Shown: positions 24,446 to 34,890 of the stretch, in pieces
How positions within the stretch are numbered: the stretch's first letter is position 1
Layout: every line of letters begins with the position of its first letter
Assembly (NCBI GenBank): GCA_025529335.1
Contig: JAMYHX010000077.1
Coordinates: forward strand, 53,007 to 117,006
Direction: 5' to 3'
Length of the DNA stretch: 64,000 bases
Source: Rhizopus sp. PT2906
Taxonomy: Eukaryota; Mucoromycota; Mucoromycetes; Mucorales; Rhizopodaceae
The notes under the pieces: model-generated
Database searches by the model: none
What the model saw: only the letters and a program-made list of their open reading frames with translations
What the model was told of the DNA's origin: nothing
Translations under genes and position numbers: made by a program

Positions 24446-24787
24446 AGGGGTTTGTTATTTGCACAGCAAACAACACTAAGCAAACCACACCCACACAACG
24501 CCATGTACAACACTAAATTATAAGAGAAGCATGAGTCAATGAGTCTGTAATAATTTCTTTATTATATTGAGACGAGAGAGGGCACATTATTCATTTTACA
24601 AGAAAACAAGGCTACTGCATCGATTAATCACAGCCGATGAGAACTGGGTATGGCACGTCAATAAAATTAACGTATTTTGCAGTCAGTTTTTTATACGTCT
24701 CTTTCTTCAAATAACCTTTTACAAGATGGAATGTTTATAAGATAAATACGATAGATATGCTGTTTGCTGTGCAAATAGCAAAACCTT
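24446..24787. mobile_element. 342-bp terminal-inverted-repeat element (MITE)
   Basis: The left end at 24446 is AAGGGGTTTGTTATTTGCAC, continuing AGCAAACA. The right end at 24787 read backwards is AAGGTTTTGCTATTTGCACA, continuing GCAAACA. These are about 27-bp inverted repeats with a few mismatches. The interior has no open frame of note. It is unrelated to the other repeats in the window. No target-site duplication was clear. Confidence 0.6.
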
Positions 24788-25454
24788 GTTTTTTATCGAG
24801 TGTGCGTGCCTTCCAATGACGTTACAGATACGAAAAATCACCATGCTCCAACCTCATCAATTCAAAAATTTGACCAGTTCTTTAGTGTATCTAAAGATCG
24901 CAATAAATCGTGCCACTTGAAGATTCGGCACAATTGATTTCTTTGCACGATCAACATTGTTCCCTTTACCTGCCCCGTCCTGCATTTGCTGCTGACCATC
25001 AGCAAACGACAACACTAGGGTTCTCTCTTACTCCTCATGAATCGGACTCGTTTCATATTTGTAACATCCGATATGTGTGTTCATCGATACAATAAAGAAA
25101 GTCTGATCCTTCAATGAACAGGTATAATAGTTTAATCATTCATAACAAAAAGAGGCTGTGTGGAGTTTTGAGTGTCATAGAGTTTGTTAAAGGCAGCTAG
25201 TTCAACAACAGCAATTATTGACAGATTAATTACACTTTATTCACACATTATTCGTACACTGAAAAAAAAAAGATAATTTCAGACGACAGATAATAATAAA
25301 AGAGAGCCAATCAGCAGCAAAAGAATGAACAAAGAAATGGTTAGTAAATCAGTTATTAAATTGAGATTAAATACTTACGTTATAAAGAGAAAAACAGAGA
25401 CCAGAAAAGTGAGTAAAATTAAAAAAGATTAAAAATATCTTATCCAAAGTGCAT
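24788..25454. other. Intergenic, nothing recognised
   Basis: AT-rich DNA between two repeats. The frame at 24910-25095 has no recognisable features. Confidence 0.4.
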
Positions 25455-25905
25455 CAAATAGGGCAGGCGATAGCCAGCCCGGACAAGCGAAGAAAAGAAA
25501 GAAAGAAAAAGAGCATGAGAGAGCAAAGAAGAGAGAAGCTAAAGGAGCAGAAGAGATTAAATGAGCATCTGGGACCAAAGTTTGGTAAGGACCAAACTAT
25601 CCCTAGCCAACACCGGGTTAGTTTCGATTTTATGATCGACAATACTACAGATCAGATTCTTACAAGAGTAAAGAGTAAAACCCACCTTAGCTGGGGAGTA
25701 GCTGGTCTTACTTTAGTCCAAAGAAGTCAAGATCAGACTATTTAAACAAAGTCTCTAACAACTTTTTCAGTTACGTGTTTTTTATAAGCGCTGACCACAT
25801 TATTTATACTCAAAAAGACAGAATTCATTGCCTTTTAAATAATAAAGAAAAGATTGATAATCAACTGAAGTATGATTGTTATTGGTTTTGAATTGTGTGT
25901 ATCCT
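25455..25905 (+). repeat. Dispersed ~450-bp repeat, copy B
   Basis: Second copy of the repeat at 19395-19870, same strand, about 6 kb away. A 98-codon frame crosses it, but its reading is not kept in copy A, so it is probably not protein-coding. Confidence 0.75.
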
Positions 25906-26074
25906 ATTTTATTCTCTTAAATAAACTACCAAGGTTATCAAAGACTTTCTTAGTTTATTATTGATCCATCTATATACAACGAACTGGTACAGATGGATGA
26001 AGAAGGGCAAACTTATTAGAAGGTGCATCACATTAGGCGGAATTGTTTTGGAAAATGCATTGCTGTTGCCGCAA

Positions 26075-26192
26075 CTGCAAATGAAGGTAGGCGGTGGTAT
26101 GCAGTTGTAAAGTGACGCCACATGTAGCGCCTAGAGAATGCGCCCGTAGCATTAGCCTTTTTGTGAATTTCCTCGTGCGCGTAGTGCTCACC
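26075..26192. mobile_element. Half of a long-inverted-repeat element, copy 6
   Basis: CCCGTAGCATTAGCC near 26140 and the end CCTCGTGCGCGTAGTGCTCA match the right half of copies 1-4. The matching left half is absent or unrecognisable upstream. Confidence 0.5.
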
Positions 26193-26374
26193 TGGTTTAT
26201 ACTTGATAAAATAGTCAAATGAGGTGCTCTATTTAGTGATACAATTTATTATGAACAAAATATAGTAGTTGCTGTCATCAAAAAGATATTCAACTTTTGC
26301 TTTCCTGACCTTTTACTATATTGCGACAAGATTTTACATCACGTATAGCTCTTTAATGCAGTGAATTCTATTTA

Positions 26375-26866
26375 TTACAAAGTATCATCATTACTAGTAT
26401 TATCAGATCCAAATAGACCACCAACCCATGGTAAGCCATAATAGAGAATGAAAAAGATACATATTGTCACAGTCACATAAAAGCATAACTGTCTTTGATG
26501 TCTCTTTGATACCATTCGATTCATCCTACCAAACGAATTCGAAAGTGTTGCTCCTAATCCACTAAAATGATGATTCTATCAAAATACTCAGTAAGGTGTT
26601 GTTCTTGTTATTGTATATTTACGGATTCATCAAGCAATCTTTCTTGATCAGTCACGTCTTGGTGAATATCAATAGTTATCTATTAAACAGTAAATGTTTT
26701 CTAAAGTTTATTACATCTTCTTTTCTTTTCTTCTACTTGCATATTGCTTACATTTTTAATAGCTGATATTTTGGAACCAAGCTCATTCAGTCGAACGTCA
26801 TTTTGTTGTTCAAATATATATCCATTATTTTTTGAAGAAGAACTGTTGTACAAAGTGTCAATAGTG
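26375..26866 (-). CDS. Bet1-like Qc-SNARE, 5' end unresolved
   Basis: Three 3' exons are clear: about 26866-26752, 26679-26623 and 26575-26375. They give FEQQNDVRLNELGSKISAIK, then ITIDIHQDVTDQERLLDES, then NHHFSGLGATLSNSFGRMNR, and a C-terminal membrane anchor (LCFYVTVTICIFFILYYGLP). A central SNARE heptad helix with Gln in the zero-layer region and a single C-terminal anchor fit Bet1/Sft1 Golgi SNAREs of ER-Golgi transport. No good ATG lies at the 5' side; ATG 26890 with a 33-bp intron is too short to trust. A degenerate copy of the first exon (RNDVRLTELE-stop) lies at about 26960-26995. Confidence 0.7.
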
Positions 26867-27138
26867 TTTCTTTACATGTTCATTCAAAGCACACGCAACT
26901 TGCCTCATTTTCGTTATAAATGTAGAGAAAGAACTTGCTTGTTGTTTTATCGATTTTCTTCATTCAAGCTCAGTCAGCCGCACATCATTCCTATTTTGGG
27001 CTTTTTACTGCTTCATCCCGCTCAAAGAAAAAAAAAAGGAGGCTATTGTATATGCTTTAGTTCCTTTGCATGTTCAAATTAGGCTCAAGTAGAATAAAAA
27101 GCGATCTTTTTAAAATAGATCTACTTGCAAAAGCTTTT

Positions 27139-29138
27139 ATGCATACAACAGAGTCCTCAGAAACGTTTATTCATCGAGTCAAAGTACTCAATCTTCCTAA
27201 ACATGAATTAGCATCGATCAAACAGTTTTTTAAGCTTCACAATCTACACAAATTCAAAAAGGCACCTATGTGGGAATATGCCTACTTGAATTTTGAGGTA
27301 TGTTTCTTGTTTGATTTTCTTTTGTTATACTTATAAAAGATAGACAGCAGAAGAAGCAAAAGTAGCTTTAGAGAAACTAAATGGCAAAGAGTTCAAAAAG
27401 AGGCTGTTATCCACAGAATATGCCAAGGTATCTGAGAAGCAGTTTAGAGATCGATTTAAAGTCAACAAAACTATTGAACAAGAAGATACGAGAACACCTG
27501 CTCAAAGATTGGCTGATCAAGTAACACCACTGCACAAGTAACTTTATATCTATTGCTGAATGGATAAACGAACTAGACAGCTTTTGTGTAGATTGTCATA
27601 TGAAGAACAGGTTGCCAAGAAACGCAAAGCAGGCGTACGTCATTTGCGCGATTTACGGAAAAAGCTGAATGCATTGCCTGACTTGAGTGAAGAAGCAAGA
27701 GCACAAATAAGCTGGACAACAAGCGACAAGTAAAAAAAAAAAAAAAAAGACTACGAAAGAGGGGAATAGTAATATAATGAGTGTATGTAGTCCAGATGAT
27801 GCATGTCAAATACTTGATCCGATACAGTCCCCTATCACTCATGGATACCGGACAAAATGTGAGTTCACTATTGGTAAAAACATCCAAGGCGAACGCACGG
27901 TAGGATTCCTGTTAGGTCAATATCGAGATGGGGTGACAGCTGTATTAGAACCATACGATTGTTTGCATGTATCTGATAAAGCAAAAGAGATTGTTAGAGC
28001 AATGGAGGTAATTATTCTTTGTTCTTCTTTATGTTTCTGATAAAATGGTTAGCGATATGTCAGAAATTCTGAATATGATGTCTATGATAAAGTAGCAAAG
28101 ACTGGTGTATGGAGATCTATCATGACTAAAACACAAGAAACAGGAGATAGTATGGAGAAAGAGATCGTAAGAATATGTTGCTTACTTTCTTATAGTCATG
28201 ATATTGATACAAATGAAGACTGATGAATTAAGTGATGATCAACTAGAGCAAGAAAAGGAAAAAATAAGAGCTTATTGGACACAACTGAAGCCAGAAATCA
28301 ATACGACTACCCTGATGCTACAAACATGGAATGGCGTATCGAATGGTATTACAGACAAAGGTCAAACAGAGATACTCATGGGTGATGGTTACGTCTATGA
28401 GCATCTTTTAGGCTGCAGGTAAGTTGTTACTTTATAATGTTGGATGATACTAATCCTCATTGTAGATTTCGAATCTCAAGTAGTGCATTTTTCCAAGTGA
28501 ATACGCCAGCTACTGAATTATTGTATTCAAAATGCGCAGAGTGGTGTAATATAAGCCAAGATAAAAAGACAACTTTGCTCGACCTTTGTTGTGGAACAGG
28601 TACCATTGGTATCACCATGGCCAAGACCGTAGATAGGGTGATTGGTATCGAAATGATCCCTGAAGCTATTGTTGATGCAAGGGCCAATGCTCATATGAAC
28701 AGTAAGTTTTCTTTTTTCCTTATGTATGCATAAATTAACCTATAATACAGATATTACCAATGTGCAATATTATGCAAGCAAAGTGGAAGACAAGATTGAT
28801 ATTGTGACTAATGAAAGAAACGAACAAGTCGTTGCTGTATTGGATCCACCAAGAGCGGGTGTTCATCCTAGCGTCATACGCGCTGTTAGAGAATCTCCAC
28901 AGATAAAAAAAGTAATCTACATTAGCTGTGATGCTAAACAGGCAATGCAAAATTTCATTGGGTAAAACAAGTTTTACTGCGGTAGTACACCCTTACTGAT
29001 TGAAACCATAGATTGTGTAGACCTACTTCAAATCGAGCCAAAGGAATTCCATTTAGACCAGTAAGGGCTGTGTCTATTGATCTTTTCCCTCACACTGAAC
29101 ATTGTGAATTGATGATTGAGTTTATTAGAATAGATTAA
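27139..29138 (+). CDS. tRNA (uracil-5-)-methyltransferase, TRMT2A-like
   Basis: Nine exons join in frame: 27139-27297, 27344-27537, 27592-27729, 27791-28007, 28053-28149, 28196-28418, 28466-28701, 28751-28961 and 29012-29138, giving 533 aa. An RRM-like N-terminus (VKVLNLPKHELASIKQFF) precedes a TrmA/RumA-type methyltransferase. Visible motifs are the SAM site LLDLCCGTGTIGITMA, the motif DPPRAGVHPSVIRAV, the nucleophile region YISCDAKQAM and PHTEHCELM with the general base. TRMT2A makes m5U54 in cytosolic tRNA. I start at ATG 27139; an in-frame ATG at 27070 is also possible. The GTATGG donor at 28150 was chosen because it alone keeps frame. Confidence 0.9.
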
Positions 29139-29541
29139 AATTGTATAAAGCGTATAAAACTGTCGTAAAAAACAGACAAATAAAACACTGAAAACGGTTA
29201 ATGTTCTTTTCTTGATCACGCCGGTAACAACAATAGCAGAGGTGAAATTGATGCACTTCAGATTCACTATGCCTTTTGTCACCGTTCAAGGGCCTCTACT
29301 TCCAGTTGAGGACAACATACCTTTGTTTGCCTGAGATTGAATAATCGTTTTTGTGAAAAAGATCCAAAAGGAGGATTGGACATCCCATTTGAGAGTCATG
29401 CGAAACTTTTTTTTTTTTTTTTTCGTTGGTACAGGTTTTTGTACCTCCTTGTCTGTCTCTGAATTTTCTTTTTTCCCTTTTGACCAAAACCCAGAGATCC
29501 CTTTTTCTCTTTTCTCTGTTTTTACTTTTTATTATTCAACA

Positions 29542-31300
29542 ATGTACGGAAAAGGGTCCTTTCCGAACGATTCTTCTTCATCTAATAATCGAATTGAGCC
29601 TAATTTCTTTCATACATCAGCTACTCGACATAATACACCCAATAAGAAAGATAATAGCCAAGACCATGCCGAGACACCTTACTGGCAGTCACCACCACCT
29701 TATTCTGAACATGCCAACTATCCTCCTGCAATAAGCGATACCGATAATCATGCACCTAGTGCACCGCCTCTTGAATTGGCTCAGGGTGATGTCATCCCAC
29801 CTTACCCCCCACAGCCTCAAGTATACCCACCTTTAAACTATGATAACAACAATCCACATAGTCCAACTACAGGTTATCCCACCTATGGTTCATTTCCTCA
29901 GCCTCCTTATCACAACACACCAGATGTTTTACAACCTGCTTCCATGCCCTCTTGGCCTTGGGTAGCCCCGCCAAGGTGTATGTATGCTTGATTGACTGTA
30001 CAAAAAATTCTGGGCATAAATTGATATTTTTAAAAAGTAGCTGAATCTAATCCCCCTCCTGTCGAGGATGAATCTGCAAAGATAAATACATCATGTTGTG
30101 AAAGGATATGCAAAATGTTTTGGTATTTTGTTACTGCCATGGTCTTTTTTGTTACCTTGACGGAAATCCTCGGTGGATCGACTCGCAGTGTACGCTGTGA
30201 TGATGGTATAAACTGGCCGAAACTACCAAGGCGTTTCGACTATGAATCCATCTTGCGTATCACAGTCGACGAAGGTAGTCTAACATCGGGTAAAATCACA
30301 CTCAAGAACCCAACCAAGGACACACCTCCAGGCACCGTCTTGCTCACGGGCTCAGTCTCATCCAGAATTGCCAATGAAATCTCTGCTGTACTCGATCAAA
30401 AACCTGGTGAATCGCATCTTAAGATTCGTGTGCCTAGGCAGGGCCTATATCGGTCATGCGTTAGTCTTGAAGCTGTTGTTTATGTCGCTGGTGAAACAGA
30501 ACTTATTCAAGTGAACGTTCAAAATTCAAACATTCATATAGAAAGTGAGGGATTAGATACAAGTGTTCTTCAACTGAGTACAAGCAATGCACCAATCGAT
30601 CTTGATTGTGCTTGGAGTGGAAAAGACTTGAAATTACGTACAACGAATGGTCGCATTCGTATCAGTCGTCCTTTAAAAGCTGAAAACTCGGTCATACTGG
30701 GTAAGACATCACAATATGATAAAAAAGTATCTAATCTATTGTTATTATAATAGTATCAAGCAATGGAGGAATCCATATAGATCAAAACATTCAAGCCGAT
30801 CAATTAATTGATATTGCGACCACTAATGGACCTATTAAACTCAATCAGATCCAATCTGATAAAGTGCGTTTGCATACTTCCAATGGCCCTGTTTCTATAA
30901 ATGAGGCTCAAATTGGGCATTCTTTGAATGCTACTACAACCAACGACGAATTCAGGTTTCAACTTCTTGCCGGTACTAGTAACCCTGTCATTAATGGAAT
31001 GACAACTAATGGACGCATTATTGCCAATATGGTATATCAACAAGAACACAAGTAACTTTTTACTCATTTTTCTTTAAATAATAGCCCGCTGATTTTGAAG
31101 GTCAATTCGATCTAAAGACAAGTACATCACAAAGAATCACCATTTCGGATCAATACGAAAAGTCTGTTATAAAAAAGATTAACGGAGGCTATGTCATTGG
31201 TGAACGCTTTATCGGTATAAATGGACGACCTGCTAACCCAGGTTCAGTAAAGTTGCAGACTACAAACGATAACGTGGCACTTTACTTTGGCAACAAATAA
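29542..31300 (+). CDS. Single-pass membrane protein with DUF4097-like adhesin domain
   Basis: Four exons join in frame: 29542-29977, 30041-30700, 30754-31031 and 31085-31300, giving 529 aa. The first 150 residues are Pro/Asn/Ser-rich with PPPY-type motifs (SPPPYSE, PPYPPQP), which WW domains can bind. A transmembrane segment follows (MFWYFVTAMVFFVTLTEIL). The rest is beta-rich with repeated N-G turns (SNGGIHI, TNGPIKL, SNGPVSI, TNGRII), typical of DUF4097 putative adhesins. This predicts a type II protein with a cytosolic PPxY tail and a lumenal or external beta domain. Function unknown. Confidence 0.75.
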
Positions 31301-31646
31301 AATACAATAGTTTTTTTTTATTATTCACTTAACTCATGTTATCAAGAATGCAATGAAACGGTTAAACTAAACCTTGTCCACAAAAACCTCAGACAACCAT
31401 AACTCTGAACCCAATCTTATATTCGCTATTTGCTCATTTGTTAAACTGTACGTATTTTCTCTATAAGAGCGATAAGCAGCAAGAAGGTTGGAGATCTCAG
31501 CTGTTAGATTATCTTAAGGCATTGAAAACGTTTTGTAACAACTCTGTTTTCAGTCGCAATGTTAATAGCATCAACTTGACCAACCGAGTCTACTTGCTCA
31601 AATGATACGATATTTTCTTATAAATGAAAGTGGGTTTTAGTATAAG
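31301..31646. other. Spacer, possibly eroded MULE C-terminus
   Basis: On the minus strand short stretches such as DSVGQVDAINIATENRVV continue from the MULE fragment but with stops. No other feature. Confidence 0.35.
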
Positions 31647-32180
31647 TTATTTACAAATATATACACCTTGCAATTTTCCTTTGAAAGGAGCTATTACAGC
31701 ATGTAAACGATTGAGCAGATACATATGCTTACAAACAATGTTATTGTACCTGAAATCGTTACAGGTGCAGCTCTTCATTTCGCTTTCCATTACAGTGATT
31801 TCGTGTTGAAGTTCTATATTGCTGAACGACTGGACTAGGTAAACTCCAGGTGTGCCGCTTTCTGTAATCATATCAGGAATACATTCCATGTTGATTTGAT
31901 CGGCTTTTATTTGCCCCGTCCTTATTCTTCTTTCTTCAGGACCCATCCTACCAACATTTAGCATCAGCCTTTGTATATTATGGAGATAGTCCTCTTCAAC
32001 ATCATTCACTAGTATGAATATCAGTCTGTCTACTCTTCTGTTCTGCTTTCTTTTTAAATATGCTGGCTCTTAGGCTTATACAGCTTTCCAACGTTCCACT
32101 TCACGGTATATTTCTCTGAAAAGGTATCAACAACCTCTTGCATTTGCGAAAGAGGTGCCTCAATATTTGAAGGATAGTCT
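31647..32180 (-). pseudogene. MULE transposase fragment with SWIM zinc finger
   Basis: A minus-strand block resembles the C-terminal third of the MULE at 13.4-15.6 kb. VDRLIFILVNDVEEDYLHNI matches LDHLIFILVGDVHTDFMHNT there, and NVGRMGPEERRIR matches NIGRMSSKTREARK. It ends in an intact SWIM motif, CTCNDFRYNNIVCKHM. Upstream, to 32180, the part EKYTVKWNVGKLY is in another frame. Truncated and frameshifted. Confidence 0.75.
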
Positions 32181-32734
32181 TATAAAGGTTTATACTTAAA
32201 GTAAAAAACACATCTATTGCGTTATCAAATGAACACAGTATTCTTTATGTATTTCACTGCTTTTACTCTTCTTTTCACTCTGAGTTTCACTTACCTTAAG
32301 AGACTTTCCTTTCCTTATTTCTAACTTTCACTACTTATAGTTGTTATTCCTCATTATTCGCACATGTGCATTCTTCTATGTCATCATTTGTAAACAATTT
32401 TGTGAACAGTATTGCCTCATTTCCTGCACAATCCCGCTTCGACTAGCATCATTCATCAGACTATTTCTGTTCCAGAGTCTCCACAGCGACAACTCTCACG
32501 TATTTCGACCAGTAGTAATATCAATTGTATCGTACTACACATTTGGAAAGCTCACTGACGAGCCATCTTTAATGATACTCCCTTTGATCCAACTGTGGCT
32601 TTCCACGCCATACTACAAGCAATTGGATCATTTAAATCCGATGCTCTTTCTAGATTCGATCAAGTTTGCTCATTTTTGTTGTTACTTTTTTTGACACCTT
32701 GAAATACATTACTGCCTCCATTCATTTTATTTGT
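32181..32734. other. Spacer, no gene recognised
   Basis: A 117-codon plus-strand frame (32341-32694), Leu/Phe-rich, crosses it. It has no ATG context or family I know, so I do not call a gene. Confidence 0.4.
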
Positions 32735-33406
32735 TTAAAAAAAACCAACGCTTAGGAGTGTAGAATTTTTGCAATGGAAAATTATTAATGGTAATATTGT
32801 TTTGTCAGAATCAAGCAATCTACTTTTTCTCTTAGAAACTCTTCTTCTTTTATATTTTTTCGACGCTTTTTCAAATTCTTGTAAGCGTTGGTGACGAACT
32901 TTTAATAAAATATAAGAGTTAAAAACCATTCTGTCAAGATCCAGCTCTTTGAATACTCACAACATAGTAGAACAACTAATCCATCGCTGTACCCATTATG
33001 AACTTCTCAAAGTCATCCTCATCGGCTGGTAAGAACAGCTCCTTTTCTGTTTCCTTCACAGCTACAATCACGTCTTCGTACTGATATACATCATAGAAGA
33101 AAGTGTTTAGACCAACAATATCCATAGATATTATATGCTTGCTATCTTGGCTGTAACTGATACTGTTGTTCTTATTACTACAGCCGCTACTCTCACTACT
33201 AACATTATCTTTCATGTCGTCTGGGTTGCTATTTTTGTCACTATGTATAAGACACTGATATAGGAGACATTTTTGTTAAATTATATTCGCTCAACGTCAA
33301 CAGCAACACATGCAGGTTTGATTTCAATGGACGATAGCTCAATATCTATTACTTCATTCTTGTCATCAAGAATTTCACCCTTCAATAAAAGATCAATTTT
33401 CCTCCC
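32735..33406 (-). pseudogene. Broken multicopy-family gene with D...ExK block
   Basis: Three minus-strand pieces follow each other with stops between. 33406-33270 reads MGRKIDLLLKGEILDDKNEV then DIELSSIEIKPA. 33215-32976 reads SMDIVGLNTFFYDVYQYEDV then KELFLPADEDDFEKFIM. 32929-32735 reads RHQRLQEFEKASKKYKRRR. The first piece has Asp in KIDLL and Glu-x-Lys in SIEIK, the layout of a PD-(D/E)XK nuclease core (inference). I recall 'GRKIDLL...IEFK' proteins as common in Mucorales. The 5' side is cut by the inverted-repeat element at 33420. Confidence 0.45.
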
Positions 33407-33419
33407 CATAATATTTTTT

Positions 33420-33843
33420 GGAAAACACTATGTGCACTAGAAAATACACCAGAAGTTAGACCAATACTACAGGCACTACCTCTACCTATTACCTATGATG
33501 TAATCCAACAAAGCTTTTCAATGTGTGACATCAAGGTAAATATGAGCTTATAAAATGACCATCTTGGTTTGTTTATCTCTTCAAGAAGAAGAAGAGATAA
33601 AAAGAAATGTTGTTATTTTTATATTCTAAGTTTATGCTGTCAGTTAATCAACAATGATACAAGAACACGCGTAATTATGATGATATTGTATTTTATATCA
33701 GAGAGAGTGAACTGGACAGCCTTAGGTTAGGCAGAGGCATTGGTAATGTGACGTTGTATAGTGACAACATAGGTAGCGCCCCAAGGAAGCGCCCGTATAT
33801 TAGCTTATTTTCTGGTGCATTTTCTGGTGCATGTAATGTGTCC
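33420..33843. mobile_element. Long-inverted-repeat element, copy 2
   Basis: The left end has GAAAACACTATGTGCACTAG and the right end read backwards has GACACATTACATGCACCAGA, both followed by AAAATxCACCAGAA. The right half (33710-33830) is close to copy 3, including GGCAGAGGCATTGGTAAT and GACAACATAGGTAGC. No coding capacity of its own, but its right end carries the first ATG of the next frame. Confidence 0.75.
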
Positions 33844-34890
33844 TGAGTACAAGCTCTATTGGCTAGAAAGGTCGCGGCGAAAAACCCAACTTACTACACA
33901 TGACAATTGCGCCGAGTATGTACAAGACGTTGTTGAGCAAGAAACCGCAGCACACACTTTCACAACTCCTACTTCTATCACTACACCATCGATAACTGCA
34001 AATAACTCCTCATCCTCACATGGTACTCCAGCATCTACAGCGATGTCTGATACCACAGTGCCCATATTTCATACCACAAATACCATAACTGATACTATAG
34101 GAACAACTGATGCAGCAGCAGTTCACTACCAGGAATTCGTTTTCGCTGCTACTGAGACTATGACAGATGATGTGGAAAATACTTCTCCTTTGAAGCCATG
34201 GATGTTCCAGGGCATGAACGTAGCCGAGTTGTTCATAAAATTTCAACAAGCCGTCATCAAAAAGACTACTAATCAGTTGTTCTTTATCGAATCTTCTGTA
34301 CACGAGCTTTTATCCTTATCTAATATCCTTTTTTTATGCACTAGCCAACACAGTCCACTATGCATGGATATGTTCTCTGAAGACATCCTTGTCGAACTCA
34401 ATAAGGAAATGTTGGTTGAATGCATGGACTTCAAGCAGGATATGTGTGATGATGCGTGTATGAAGCTGACTCGATTTATGAACAATATGGACTCAAAGTC
34501 TCAATCAAAGGATGATGTTGAAATTGATCTTTTGGTGCTTGGTAGGAGCTTGAGCCCACTTCAGGGATCTTTGTTGCGAGGCATCACGGCCGCGTAAGTC
34601 ATAATTAACAGTGATATAACTGAAAGAAGTTCTGTAAGTTGTAATCATGTTCCAAACTAAATATTTTTTATAGAATGCGTAAACTTCCCCTAATTGTCAT
34701 CAAGAGCAAGAAATGCATTGATGAATGTGAACTTTTCACGATATATTTTGACCCTAGAAAGCTGACCAATCTATTCTCAAATAATCTTTTTTCAATTGTT
34801 ATTAATTTAAAACTACGAATAAAAAAGCGCGGCTCAGAGAACATAGTACCACATCTTTCGTCTCCATTTCGGCAACTGTACGAGGGATGA
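33836..34890 (+). CDS. Hypothetical two-exon protein of a repeat-associated type
   Basis: Exon 33836-34593 joins across a GTAAGT...TATAG intron to 34674-34890 in frame, giving 324 aa. The N-terminus (MCPEYKLYWLERSRRKTQLT) is followed by a Thr-rich stretch and a helical region (WMFQGMNVAELFIKFQQAVI). Exon 2 starts MRKLPLIVIKSKKCIDECEL and continues FTIYFDPRKL, similar to the 'DECEL...YFDP' block that I remember preceding the nuclease-like region in the multicopy family at 18.3-19.1 kb. The first ATG lies inside the end of the inverted-repeat element, so the true 5' exons may be lost. The stop overlaps the ATG of the next gene (ATGA at 34887). Possibly a truncated gene. Confidence 0.4.

Noticed and set aside
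25449..25745. 98-codon basic protein inside the dispersed repeat
   Set aside because: The frame is not conserved in the other repeat copy and starts with GTG.
29353..29541. Earlier start for the DUF4097-like gene
   Set aside because: The upstream extension is Phe/Ser-rich and crosses a T run; ATG 29542 gives a sensible N-terminus.
32341..32694. 117-aa Leu/Phe-rich plus-strand frame
   Set aside because: Starts with TTG, no family resemblance, surrounded by relics.
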